From Leifsonia sp. EB41 (lineage in GTDB: Bacteria > Actinomycetota > Actinomycetes > Actinomycetales > Microbacteriaceae), in the NCBI RefSeq assembly GCF_041262565.1, contig NZ_JBGCCJ010000001.1, forward strand, positions 3,410,001 through 3,474,000: a stretch of DNA of 64,000 bases, written 5' to 3'. Numbering within the stretch: position 1 is the first letter of the stretch; every line of letters begins with the position of its first letter. The position numbers and the translations under genes are program-made. Below are positions 16,506 to 24,861 of this stretch, piece after piece. The notes below the pieces were generated by a model. The model was not told the DNA's origin, did not search any database, and was given only the letters and a program-made list of their open reading frames with translations.

Positions 16506-17602
16506 GCTCCCGCCACCTTGCGCACGGCGGCGACGATGGTCGAGAGGTCGTCGTCGGAGAGGGCGTTGTGGACCGGGAGCGAGACGACCTGACGGGCGAC
16601 CTGCTCGGCGACGGGCGCCTCCCGGCGCAGGACGCGCGGGTGGTCGCGGTAGGCGTCGTAGTCCCACAGCAGGCGCGGGTAGTAGACGCCGGCGCCCACC
16701 CCTTCGTCTGCGAGGCGCTGCACGAACGTGTCGCGGTCGACCCGCGCCTCGTCGGTGACGCGGATGGTGAACTGGTGCCACACGTGCGAGCGGCCGGGCA
16801 GCTCGCGGGGGGCGACGACGCCGGGGACGCCCTCCAGCCCCTCGATGAGGCGGGCGGCGTTGCGCTTGCGGGCCTCCACGATCGACGCGTAGCGCCCGAG
16901 CTGGGGGAGGCCCAGCGCGGCCTGAAGGTCGGTCAGGCGGTAGTTGTGGCCGGCCATCTCGTAGACGTACCTGGCGCGCATGCCCTGGTTGCGCATCACG
17001 CGCAGCTTGTCGGCGATCGCGTCGTCGTTCGTGGTGATCAGGCCGCCCTCGCCCGTGGTGAGGTTCTTGGTCGCGTACAGCGAGAAGGTGCCGAGGCCGT
17101 AGCTGCCGGCGAAGCGGCCGTCGTAGGTCGCGCCGTGGGACTGGGCGGCGTCCTCCAGGATGCGCAGGCCGCGCTCGGCGGCGAGCTCGGCGATCGGCGC
17201 CATGTCGGCCATCTGGCCGTACAGGTGCACGGGGAGCAGGACCTTGGTCGCCGGGCCGACGGCCTCCTTCAGGGAGGCGGGGTCGACGTTGAAGTCGTCG
17301 AAGCGGATGTCCGCGAACGTCGCGGTCGCACCGGCCTCCAGGATCGCGTTGAGCGTGGCCACGAAGGTGAACGGCGAGGTGACGACCTCGTCGCCCGGCT
17401 GCAGGTCCAGCGCCTGGAGAGCGGCGACCAGCGCGGTCGTTCCGTTGTTGACCGCGATCGCGTGCGGGACGCCGTGCATGCGCGCGAACTCGTCCTCGAG
17501 CCGCGCCACCTTCGGGCCTTGAGCGATGGACCCGGAGCGGAGGACCTCCAGGACCTCACGCTCTTCTTCCGGACCGAACTTGACCGTCGTGATGGGAATC
17601 AT
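16502..17602 (-). CDS. DegT/DnrJ/EryC1/StrS-family PLP-dependent sugar aminotransferase
   Basis: At 366 residues this has the usual length of nucleotide-sugar aminotransferases. It shows PITTVKFGPEEE at the start, the NNGTTAL phosphate-binding loop (residues 52-58), Asp151 in LEDAAQSHGA for the PLP pyridine nitrogen, and Lys179 in ATKNLTTGEGG for the Schiff base. It is the first gene of a minus-strand unit with the Gfo/Idh oxidoreductase, GtrA and the GT2 synthase. The enzyme should transfer an amine from glutamate to a keto sugar nucleotide. The divergent LpxA-like acyltransferase gene suggests that the amine is then acylated. Confidence 0.9.
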   Translation of the reverse strand: MIPITTVKFGPEEEREVLEVLRSGSIAQGPKVARLEDEFARMHGVPHAIAVNNGTTALVAALQALDLQPGDEVVTSPFTFVATLNAILEAGATATFADIRFDDFNVDPASLKEAVGPATKVLLPVHLYGQMADMAPIAELAAERGLRILEDAAQSHGATYDGRFAGSYGLGTFSLYATKNLTTGEGGLITTNDDAIADKLRVMRNQGMRARYVYEMAGHNYRLTDLQAALGLPQLGRYASIVEARKRNAARLIEGLEGVPGVVAPRELPGRSHVWHQFTIRVTDEARVDRDTFVQRLADEGVGAGVYYPRLLWDYDAYRDHPRVLRREAPVAEQVARQVVSLPVHNALSDDDLSTIVAAVRKVAGA

Positions 17603-17689
17603 GGAGCCTTCGTGTGGTTAGGGTGTGTGGGTGCGGGAAAAGTATGCGCTGCCACCTTACCTTGTCTCTTCGAGCCGGGACTGCGAGCG
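17603..17689. promoter_or_regulatory. divergent promoter region of the amino-sugar genes
   Basis: This 87-base gap separates the aminotransferase from the acyltransferase gene. On the minus strand GAGACA and CATACT lie about 16 bases apart, a weak sigma-70-like pair. No operator repeat is evident. Confidence 0.3.
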
Positions 17690-18406
17690 ATGAGCGACGC
17701 CGCGAACTCGATCCATCCGTCCGCGCAGCTCATCGGCGACGTCCGGCTCGGGTCGGGCAACACGATCGGCCCGCTCGCCGTCATCATCGGCCCGGTGGAG
17801 ATCGGCGACGGGAACTGGTTCGGGACCGGCGCTCTCGTCGGCGCCCCTCCCGAGGTGCGGGGATTCGAACATCCGCGCGACGCCGGCTCGTTCTCCGCCG
17901 GTAACGGCGTGACGATCGGAAGCCGCAACACCATCCGCGAGTACGCGCAGATCCACCAGGGCTGGCACGACCGCACCGTGGTCGGCGACGACGCCTTCAT
18001 CATGAACCAGTCGTACATCGCGCACGACTGCCTGCTCGGCGACGGCGTGACCCTGGCCTCCAGCGTGCTGCTGGCCGGGCACGTGCGACTGGGGGACGGC
18101 GCGAACCTCGGGCTGGGCGTCTCCGTGCACCAGCGCCGCATCGTCGGACCGGGGGCGATGGTGGGAATGGGCGCCGTCGTGACCAGGGACGTGCCGCCGT
18201 GGGCGAAGGCCTTCGGAAACCCCGCGCGTGTGCGGGGCGCGAACGCAGTGGGGATGCGGCGCGCCGGCCTTCCCGACGACGCGGTCGACGAGCTCGTCCG
18301 CCTCTACGCAGAGGGAGGCGCCGCGGAGCTGCGCCCGGAGCACCCCGACCTCGCACTGCGGTTCGCGGAGTGGGCTGAGTGGACGGATCCGGCCGGCAGG
18401 GCATAA
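17690..18406 (+). CDS. LpxA-like left-handed beta-helix acyltransferase
   Basis: The 238-residue protein has hexapeptide repeats from residue 8 to about 190 (IGDVRLGSGNTIGP, VEIGDGNWFG and so on), then a short helical C-terminal part (MRRAGLPDDAVDELVRLY). The segment FIMNQSYIAHDCLLGDG carries His112 exactly where LpxA has its catalytic His (AHDC), and TRDVPPWAKAFGNPARV matches the end of the LpxA helix. It is closer in layout to LpxA (UDP-GlcNAc O/N-acyltransferase) than to short serine acetyltransferase types. As this is a Gram-positive lineage without lipid A, a role in N-acylating a UDP-amino sugar made by the divergent genes is inferred. Confidence 0.75.
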   Translation: MSDAANSIHPSAQLIGDVRLGSGNTIGPLAVIIGPVEIGDGNWFGTGALVGAPPEVRGFEHPRDAGSFSAGNGVTIGSRNTIREYAQIHQGWHDRTVVGDDAFIMNQSYIAHDCLLGDGVTLASSVLLAGHVRLGDGANLGLGVSVHQRRIVGPGAMVGMGAVVTRDVPPWAKAFGNPARVRGANAVGMRRAGLPDDAVDELVRLYAEGGAAELRPEHPDLALRFAEWAEWTDPAGRA

Positions 18407-18407
18407 T
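18402..18407 (+). promoter_or_regulatory. candidate -10 box (CATAAT), leaderless start
   Basis: CATAAT overlaps the stop codon of the acyltransferase gene and is followed by six bases (CCGTCT) and the GTG at 18414. No ribosome site is found at a normal distance, so a leaderless transcript is plausible. Confidence 0.45.
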
Positions 18408-18413
18408 CCGTCT

Positions 18414-20069
18414 GTGCCCTCACCCCGAATCGACGCCCCTGCCGCTGACGCGCCCGGCTCCGTGCCGGACGACGTCGCAGCGCGAGGCGACCTCGCGCCG
18501 GACGGCGCCCCGTCGCCCGCCCCGCAGCGGACCGCCTGGGTGTTCTGGACGGCCTTCGCCCTGTTCGCCGCGCTCTGCGTGAGCTGGGCGCTCGCCTCGC
18601 CGATCTTCTCCGTCCCCGACGAGAGCGCGCACGCCGTCAAGGCGATCGCGCAGGTGCGCGGTGAGCCCATCGGGCATGCCGAGCCCGGCATCCGGAACCT
18701 GGTCGTCGACCTGCCCGCGTCCTATGCGGTCAACCCGCAGATCATGTGCTTCGTGTACCACCCGAACACACCGGCCGACTGCGGGAGTTCCTTGGGCGCA
18801 CCGGGTGGCACGCTCTGGTCCGCGAGCTGGGTGAGCGCGTACAACCCGATCTACTACTACGTCGTCGGCTGGCCGAGCCTGCTGCTGGGCGGTTCGGCGG
18901 GGATCTACGCCATGCGCATCGCGAGCGCGCTGTTCGGCGCGCTGTTCTTCGCCTGGGCCGTGCAGGCGGCGGTCGCGTCGCGCCGCGCCCGCTGGATGCC
19001 GCTCGCGCTGTCGTTCGCCGCGCTCCCGATGGTGGTCTACCTCAACGGGGCCATCAACCCGAACGGCGTCGAGATCGTCGCGGGCCTGGCGTTCACGGTC
19101 TCGCTCCTCCGCCTGCTGCGCCGGTTCGGGGCGGAGGCGCCGGAGTCGTCGTCCGCAGCCGGGCTGAGCCTGCCCTACCTGTGGACCATCGTGACGGTCT
19201 CCGGGATCGTGCTCGCGAACGCCAGGGCGCTCGGGCCGCTCTGGGTCGTCGTCCTGGTCGCGCTGTGCGTCGTCGCGACCGGAGTGCGCGCCTTCCTGGC
19301 CGTGTTCCGGCGGCGGACGTCGTATCCGTGGCTGGTGCTGCTCGCGCTCGGCGGCATCTTCTCCGTCGGCTGGACCCTCGTCGGCGGCAGCCTGTCCAGT
19401 CAGGCCGAGAAGGGCGACGCGCCGCTGGTCGGCGGGAGCTTCCTGTCGGGCGCGGCGTACATGGTCCGCGGCACCCCGTCCTTCCTGACGCAGGCGCTGG
19501 GCTACTTCGGCTGGTTCGACGCACCGCTGCCCGGGTGGGCCTTCTGGCCGGCCATCGCCGCTCTCGCGCTCCTGGGCGGGCTGGCGTTCCTCTCGGCACG
19601 GCGGCGCGAGCTCGTCACGCTCGCCGTGGGCTGCGCGGCGGCCTTCCTGGTGCCCGTCCTGGTGCAGGCGTACGGCACCCATCAGACCGGGGTCATCTGG
19701 CAGGGCCGGTACGGTCTGTTCCTGTACCTCTCGGTGGTCGCGGTCGCCGGGTGGGTGCTCGGCCGCGGCGGCGGGACGCGGATCGCCTTCCTCTCGGTTC
19801 GCGCGACCTGGGTGGTCGTCGGCCTGCTGTGGCTGTTCGGGGTCGTCGCGTTCGTGCTCGCCCTCCGCCGGTACGTGGTGGGGGAGAGCACGCCCATCAC
19901 CCGGATGCTCCAGCACGCGCAGTGGCAGCCTCCGCTCGGCTGGATGACGCTTGTCGTCCTGTTCGTCGTGCTGTCGGCCGGGTTCGCCGCCTTCATCGGC
20001 CTCCTGGCCCGTCGCGCCGCGGCCGACGACCTGGCGCCGCGCGCAGGCGACGAGGCGCTCGCACGGTGA
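18414..20069 (+). CDS. DUF2142-family polytopic membrane protein
   Basis: 551 residues with about twelve hydrophobic segments after a proline-rich cytoplasmic start. The first external loop contains the DUF2142 hallmark IFSVPDESAHAVKAIAQ, and the C-terminal region has the motif QGRYGLFLYL. DUF2142 members are thought to be GT-C-like enzymes of surface glycan assembly, though this is not firmly established. The stop overlaps the next glycosyltransferase start (GTGA), which points to an operon. The GTG start is chosen because coding character begins there and a -10-like CATAAT is six bases upstream. Confidence 0.8.
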   Translation: MPSPRIDAPAADAPGSVPDDVAARGDLAPDGAPSPAPQRTAWVFWTAFALFAALCVSWALASPIFSVPDESAHAVKAIAQVRGEPIGHAEPGIRNLVVDLPASYAVNPQIMCFVYHPNTPADCGSSLGAPGGTLWSASWVSAYNPIYYYVVGWPSLLLGGSAGIYAMRIASALFGALFFAWAVQAAVASRRARWMPLALSFAALPMVVYLNGAINPNGVEIVAGLAFTVSLLRLLRRFGAEAPESSSAAGLSLPYLWTIVTVSGIVLANARALGPLWVVVLVALCVVATGVRAFLAVFRRRTSYPWLVLLALGGIFSVGWTLVGGSLSSQAEKGDAPLVGGSFLSGAAYMVRGTPSFLTQALGYFGWFDAPLPGWAFWPAIAALALLGGLAFLSARRRELVTLAVGCAAAFLVPVLVQAYGTHQTGVIWQGRYGLFLYLSVVAVAGWVLGRGGGTRIAFLSVRATWVVVGLLWLFGVVAFVLALRRYVVGESTPITRMLQHAQWQPPLGWMTLVVLFVVLSAGFAAFIGLLARRAAADDLAPRAGDEALAR

Positions 20070-21226
20070 ACGCGGACGAACCACTGCAGGTGGCCGTCGT
20101 CTACGACTGCCTCTACCCCGTGAACACGGGAGGCGGGGAGCGGGTCTACCGCGCGCTCGCCGAGCGGTTCGGCGAACGCGGCGCCGCGGTGGACTATCTG
20201 ACCCGCAGGCAGTGGCCGGCCGGGCAGGCCCCGGCCACGGACTTCGCCATCCGCGAGATCTGGCAGGGCGAGATCGCCGACGCGCACGGCGACCGGATGC
20301 CGAGGGCCGCGGTCGCCTTCGCCCAGGCGACGTACCGCGCACTCCGCCGCTCGCGCGGGCGCTACGACATCGTCGTCGTGAGCGCGCTTCCCCCGCTCAA
20401 CGTCCTCGCCGCACGGCTCGCGCTGCGCGGGACCAGGAGCTGGCTCGTGGCCGACTGGCTGGAGGTGTGGTCGCTGCGGAAGTGGTTCGAGTACTCCGGG
20501 CCGGTCGTCGGGTCCGTGGCCTGGCTGCTCCAGGTCATCGGCCTCCGGTTGAGCGACGAGGTCACCGTCAACAGCTCGTTCACGCTCCGCAAGGCCCGGC
20601 GGCGCGGTCGAGGCGGCCTGGTCCTGGGGCTGATGGACCTCGCCGGTGCGGTGGCGCCGAGCGCGGAGCGGGAGCCGGACCGGCACCTCATCCTCTTCGC
20701 CGGCCGCCACATCGCCGACAAGCAGCTCGGCTCGCTGCCGGCCGCGATGCGCGTGGTCCAGCGCTCGCACCCCGACGCGCGGCTGGTCGTCGCCGGGTCG
20801 GGACCCGAGACTCCCGCGCTGCTCTCCGCGGCGCGCGAGGCAGGCGTCGAACCGGAGGTCCTCGGACGCGTCCCCGACGCCGACCTCGAGGAGCTGATGG
20901 CGCGCGCGTCGGTGCTGGTGAACCCGTCCCGCCGCGAGGGGTTCGGCCTGGTGGTCGCCGAAGCGGCGTCGCACGGCACGCCCAGTGTCGTCGTCGCGGG
21001 CGAGGACAACGCGGCCGCCGACCTCGTGGTGGACGGGGTCAACGGCTTCCTCTCGCGCAGCGTCTCTCCTGCCGATCTGGGCGGCGCCGTCGTCAGGGCG
21101 CTGGACGGCGGCGACGAGCTGCGCGCGTCGACGAGGCGCTGGTTCGCCGAGGCCAGTGCCACCCGTAATCTGCGGGCGTCGGTGGACGAGCTCCTCCGGC
21201 GCTACGAGCGCGCCAGGACGGACTGA
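20066..21226 (+). CDS. GT4-type glycosyltransferase
   Basis: A 386-residue GT-B enzyme: NTGGGERVYRALAERF at the N-terminus, a donor domain starting HLILFAGRHIADKQLGSLPAAMR, ARLVVAGSGPE, and the EX7E motif in SRREGFGLVVAEAASHGTPSVV. The GTG start overlaps the DUF2142 stop. These features fit a retaining, nucleotide-sugar-dependent transferase of family 4 acting in the cytoplasm on a lipid-linked acceptor. Its 3' end overlaps by 25 bases with the 3' end of the convergent GT4 gene, leaving no room for a terminator between them. Confidence 0.9.
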   Translation: MNADEPLQVAVVYDCLYPVNTGGGERVYRALAERFGERGAAVDYLTRRQWPAGQAPATDFAIREIWQGEIADAHGDRMPRAAVAFAQATYRALRRSRGRYDIVVVSALPPLNVLAARLALRGTRSWLVADWLEVWSLRKWFEYSGPVVGSVAWLLQVIGLRLSDEVTVNSSFTLRKARRRGRGGLVLGLMDLAGAVAPSAEREPDRHLILFAGRHIADKQLGSLPAAMRVVQRSHPDARLVVAGSGPETPALLSAAREAGVEPEVLGRVPDADLEELMARASVLVNPSRREGFGLVVAEAASHGTPSVVVAGEDNAAADLVVDGVNGFLSRSVSPADLGGAVVRALDGGDELRASTRRWFAEASATRNLRASVDELLRRYERARTD

Positions 21227-22293
21227 AACTCCGCGAGCGTGCGGTCGGCGGCGTGCTTCCAGGAGAACTCGCTCGCGCGCTCCAGCCCGGCTGCCCCGCG
21301 GCGGTCGAGCTCGGCGTCGTCGCGCGTCAGCTCGCCGATCGCGCGCGACCAGGCCGCGACGTCGGACGGGTCGAGGTACACCGCCGCGTCGCCGCCGACC
21401 TCCCGGAGCACGGGAAGGTCGGAGCACAGCACCGCGCGCCCGCGCGACATGGCTTCGAGCACGGGCAGTCCGAACCCCTCGAAGCGGGTCGGGAAGGCGA
21501 CGAGCGACGACCGACGGAAGGCGCTCTCCAGCTCCTCGGCGGAGACCCACCCGAGGAAGTCGACGTCGGCGGAGACGCCGAGCTCGTCGGCGAGCGGCCG
21601 GAGCGGGTCGTCCGCGCCGCCTCCCGTGAGGGCGAGGCGGGGACGCGCCTCCGCGGGAAGGCCGGCGATGGCCCTCACGAGCGTCTCGACGTTCTTGTGC
21701 GGCATCCGGTTGCCGACGCAGAGCACCTCCGGCCGGGTGGCTGTGACGCGGGGCGACGGGATCGCGGCGGCGTCCCCGGCGAGCGGGATCGCGACCACGT
21801 TCGCAGGGTCGACGCCGAGTGCCCGCACGATGCCGGCGGCCGATGCGTCGCTCACGGTCAGCACCCGTGCCGCGTTCGCGACCGTCCGCCGGATCAGCCA
21901 GCGCAGGACGGCGCCGTGCCGGCCGGGAACCCACTCGGGATGCGCGAACGGCAGGACGTCATGGAGGGTGAGCACGACGGGCACGGAGGCGCGGTGCGGC
22001 CCGACGTTCGCGGGAGCGTGGATGAGATCGGCGCCGATCCGGCGGGCGTGCCTGGGCACCGCGCGCAGCTCGCCGAGCGCCCAGGCGACCCGGTCCTCGC
22101 CGCTCACTCCCGAGTACACGACGTCCCCGGGGAACCAGGACAGGTCCAGCTTCGCGGCCTCCGAGGAGACGAGACCGACGAACTCCACGTCGGCGTCGCG
22201 CCGCATCGCCCCGTAGAGCCTGCGCACGTAGGACTCCATGCCTCCCTTGCCTCCGGTCAGGAAGAGGAGGTCGACGAGGATGCGCGCGGTCAT
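21202..22293 (-). CDS. GT4-type glycosyltransferase, mannosyltransferase-like
   Basis: This 363-residue GT-B protein shows GGKGGMESYVRRLY at the acceptor side, HAPANVGPHRASVPVVLTLHDVLP, and a donor side with EVLCVGNRMPHKNVETLVRAI, DVDFLGWVSAEELESAFRRSSLVAFPTRFEGFGLPVLEAM and the EX7E-type pair. It resembles WbaZ-like alpha-mannosyltransferases. The ATG overlaps by four bases with the TGA of the flippase-like gene upstream, so the two are one operon. manA and a phosphomannomutase gene lie elsewhere in the window and could supply GDP-mannose precursors, but the donor is not shown. Confidence 0.9.
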   Translation of the reverse strand: MTARILVDLLFLTGGKGGMESYVRRLYGAMRRDADVEFVGLVSSEAAKLDLSWFPGDVVYSGVSGEDRVAWALGELRAVPRHARRIGADLIHAPANVGPHRASVPVVLTLHDVLPFAHPEWVPGRHGAVLRWLIRRTVANAARVLTVSDASAAGIVRALGVDPANVVAIPLAGDAAAIPSPRVTATRPEVLCVGNRMPHKNVETLVRAIAGLPAEARPRLALTGGGADDPLRPLADELGVSADVDFLGWVSAEELESAFRRSSLVAFPTRFEGFGLPVLEAMSRGRAVLCSDLPVLREVGGDAAVYLDPSDVAAWSRAIGELTRDDAELDRRGAAGLERASEFSWKHAADRTLAEFQSVLARS

Positions 22294-23450
22294 CCGGCCG
22301 CACCCTCGTGCGCGGCGACGCGCTCGGCCGTCTTCCTGCGCCGTGCCGTCTCGTAGAGCACGGCCTGGAAGAGCTCGCCGCCGAGCAGGACGGCGAAGAT
22401 CCAGACCAGGTCGTTCGTCGCCACCACGGCGAGGGCGGCGAGGAAGGTCGCAACGGCCGCAGTCGCGCGCAGCAGGGTCAGCAGTTTCGCCTCGCCCATC
22501 CGGCGGAGGCTCGCGAAGGGGATCGTCGACGCCAGCGACGCCGCACGCCACAGGCAGGCGACGAACAGCGGGACGGCCGTCGCCGCCTCGGTCCAGGTGC
22601 CGTGGAAGGCGTAGCCGAACACCCCGAGCCACTCGCACACGACGATCACCACGATGGCGCCGACGACCGCTGCGGCGGAGACGACGATGTCCACGCGCGA
22701 GTGCGCCTTCAGCAGCCGGAGCCGCATGAAGTTCAGCGGGATGGCGAGCAGGCCGGAGACCGTCGAGATCGACGTGAACAGGACCGCCGACGCGGGTCCC
22801 AGCAGTGCCAGGACCGTCGCGTTCAGCAGGGGGTAGATGCCGCCGGTGATCGCGACGTCCGTGACCACCCAGCCCATCACGCGCGGCTCGGGTCGCGAAG
22901 CCTGGTGCGACACCGGCATCGAACGGATGACCGTCGCGACGAAGATGCCCGCGACGAGAGGGATCAGCGCCCACTCGATGTGGGCGAAGCCGGCGACGAC
23001 CCCCACGAGTGCGCCGACGCCCACCGTCACGGCCGCCCAGAACTCGCGTGCGTCGAGCCGCTCCGCCACCGAGACGCCGCGGCCGACTTCGAGGGAGGCC
23101 ACCAGCACGGGCAAGGCCACGCAGAGCACGACGGCGTTCGTGTACGCGACCGCGACCGCGATCGCGGCGAGCATCGAGAGCCCGGCGAGCCAGAGCGGGA
23201 AGGTGACCCTGCGCTCGGTGGAGGCGGAGCTGAGCCGCGACTCGACCACGACCGCGAACACGAGCTGCCCGACGAACGTGGCGACCATCGTCGCCACCGC
23301 GATCGCGCCCTGCTCGGGCAGCGGGAACACGCGTGATGCGATCGAGACGGTCGCGGCAGGGATGACGGCGAGCGGCACGCCACCGACGAGGGTGACGAAC
23401 GAGACCATCGCCCTGCGCAGCCCCAGTTCGGGGGGCGGCTCGAGGCTCAC
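22290..23450 (-). CDS. flippase-like polytopic membrane protein
   Basis: A 386-residue hydrophobic protein with about twelve membrane segments arranged in two halves, and a short polar centre with SHQASRPEPRVMGW. It has the size and topology of MATE/MOP flippases (Wzx) but lacks a motif that I can recognise, so the family assignment is uncertain. Being coupled to a GT4 gene, it may move a lipid-linked oligosaccharide across the membrane. GTG at 23450 is used; an ATG twelve bases upstream is out of frame and is followed by a stop. No good ribosome site is visible. Confidence 0.55.
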   Translation of the reverse strand: MSLEPPPELGLRRAMVSFVTLVGGVPLAVIPAATVSIASRVFPLPEQGAIAVATMVATFVGQLVFAVVVESRLSSASTERRVTFPLWLAGLSMLAAIAVAVAYTNAVVLCVALPVLVASLEVGRGVSVAERLDAREFWAAVTVGVGALVGVVAGFAHIEWALIPLVAGIFVATVIRSMPVSHQASRPEPRVMGWVVTDVAITGGIYPLLNATVLALLGPASAVLFTSISTVSGLLAIPLNFMRLRLLKAHSRVDIVVSAAAVVGAIVVIVVCEWLGVFGYAFHGTWTEAATAVPLFVACLWRAASLASTIPFASLRRMGEAKLLTLLRATAAVATFLAALAVVATNDLVWIFAVLLGGELFQAVLYETARRRKTAERVAAHEGAAG

Positions 23451-23580
23451 TCGCCGCTGCTCATCGTGATCGTCACAGTCACCACTATCGCATCCCCGCG
23501 CTCCTGGCCGGATTCGGGCACGCTTGCGGTTATTATCAGATCGCTCTCACGCCCTGACAGACGACAGAACGGCCACGGTC
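23451..23580. promoter_or_regulatory. divergent intergenic region with TATTAT -10-like box
   Basis: The 130 bases hold the divergent starts of the flippase-like and GT2 genes. The most AT-rich spot is GGTTATTATCAG; TATTAT at 23531-23536 is a good -10 candidate for the plus-strand gene, but no -35 partner is found at 16-18 bases. Confidence 0.4.
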
Positions 23581-24861
23581 ATGACGACTACGGACACCCC
23601 CGCGCTGGCCGACGGCCCGTTCGCGCGAACGGTCGAGCCCGCCCTCCTCGCCCCCGCGGCACCCGCGGTGCCTGCGCCGTTCGTGGCCGCGGAGACGGCG
23701 GCCGACGCCATCGAGCTGTCGATCGTGATGCCGTGCCTGAACGAGGCGGAGACCCTCGCGACCTGCATCGACAAGGCCCAGGGCTACCTGCGGCGCAGCG
23801 GCGTCGTCGGGGAGATCATCATCGCGGACAACGGCAGCACCGACGGTTCGCAGCACATCGCCCGCGAACACGGCGCGCGCGTCGTCGACGTGCCGGACAA
23901 GGGGTACGGCGCGGCGCTCATCGGCGGGATCGCGGCAGCCTCCGGCACCTACGTCATCATGGGCGACGCGGACGACAGCTACGACTTCTCCGACCTGGAC
24001 GCGTTCCTGGAGCGGCTGCGCGCCGGCGACGAGCTCGTCATGGGGAACCGGTTCCGCGGCGGGATCGAGCCGGGTGCCATGCCGCCCCTGCACAAGTACC
24101 TCGGCAACCCGGTGCTCTCCACCATCGGCCGCCTCTTCTTCCGCTCGCCGATCCGCGACTTCCACTGCGGACTGCGCGGATTCGACCGTGCCGCCATCCA
24201 GTCGCTGCGGCTGCAGACGACGGGCATGGAGTTCGCCAGCGAGATGGTCGTGAAGGCCTCCCTCGAGGGCCGCAGGGTCAGCGAAGTGCCCACGACGCTC
24301 AAGAAGGACGGGCGTTCCCGGCCTCCGCACCTGCGCAGCTGGCGCGACGGCTGGCGCCATCTGCGCTTCCTCCTCATCTTCAGCCCGCGGTGGCTGTTCC
24401 TCGTGCCGGGGACGGCCGCGTTCGCCATCGGCATGCTCGGCACGCTGTTCCTCAGCTTCGGTCCGCTGGTCGTCGGCGACATCGGCTTCGACGTGGCGAG
24501 CCAGGTGTACCTCGCGGCGCTCGCCGCCGTCGGCTACCAGGGTGTGATCTTCGCCATCCTGACCAAGATCTTCGCGCAGCACGAAGGTTTCCGCATCCCG
24601 CGCAGCCGCAACTTCGACCGGTTGGAGCGGCGGATCAGCCTGGAGTCGAGCGCTCTCGCCGGTGTTGCGCTGTTCCTCGTCGGCCTGGTGGTCGGGGTCG
24701 TCCAGTTCTCGGTGTGGGCGTCCTCCGGGTTCGGCGCCTTGCACGCCATCGCCACCGTCCGGGCGGCGATCCCGGCGGCCGTCCTGATGATCCTCGGCGC
24801 GCAGACCGTGATGGCGGGAATGTTCCTCGGCGTTCTGTCGGTGGGCCTGAAGCGACGCTGA
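23581..24861 (+). CDS. GT2 glycosyltransferase, polyprenyl-phosphate glucosyl/mannosyltransferase-like, with C-terminal membrane segments
   Basis: A 426-residue protein: an alanine/proline-rich N-terminus of about 50 residues, then a GT2 domain (LSIVMPCLNEAETLATC, EIIIADNGSTDGS, YGAALIGGI, IMGDADDSYDFSDL, NRFRGGIEPGAMP, HCGLRGFDR). Four membrane helices follow between about residues 275 and 420. The layout matches polyprenyl-phosphate glycosyltransferases close to the dolichol-phosphate-glucose group. ATG at 23581 is chosen over a TTG 57 bases upstream. The next GT2 gene starts within its stop codon (TGATG). The sugar is unknown. Confidence 0.85.
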   Translation: MTTTDTPALADGPFARTVEPALLAPAAPAVPAPFVAAETAADAIELSIVMPCLNEAETLATCIDKAQGYLRRSGVVGEIIIADNGSTDGSQHIAREHGARVVDVPDKGYGAALIGGIAAASGTYVIMGDADDSYDFSDLDAFLERLRAGDELVMGNRFRGGIEPGAMPPLHKYLGNPVLSTIGRLFFRSPIRDFHCGLRGFDRAAIQSLRLQTTGMEFASEMVVKASLEGRRVSEVPTTLKKDGRSRPPHLRSWRDGWRHLRFLLIFSPRWLFLVPGTAAFAIGMLGTLFLSFGPLVVGDIGFDVASQVYLAALAAVGYQGVIFAILTKIFAQHEGFRIPRSRNFDRLERRISLESSALAGVALFLVGLVVGVVQFSVWASSGFGALHAIATVRAAIPAAVLMILGAQTVMAGMFLGVLSVGLKRR

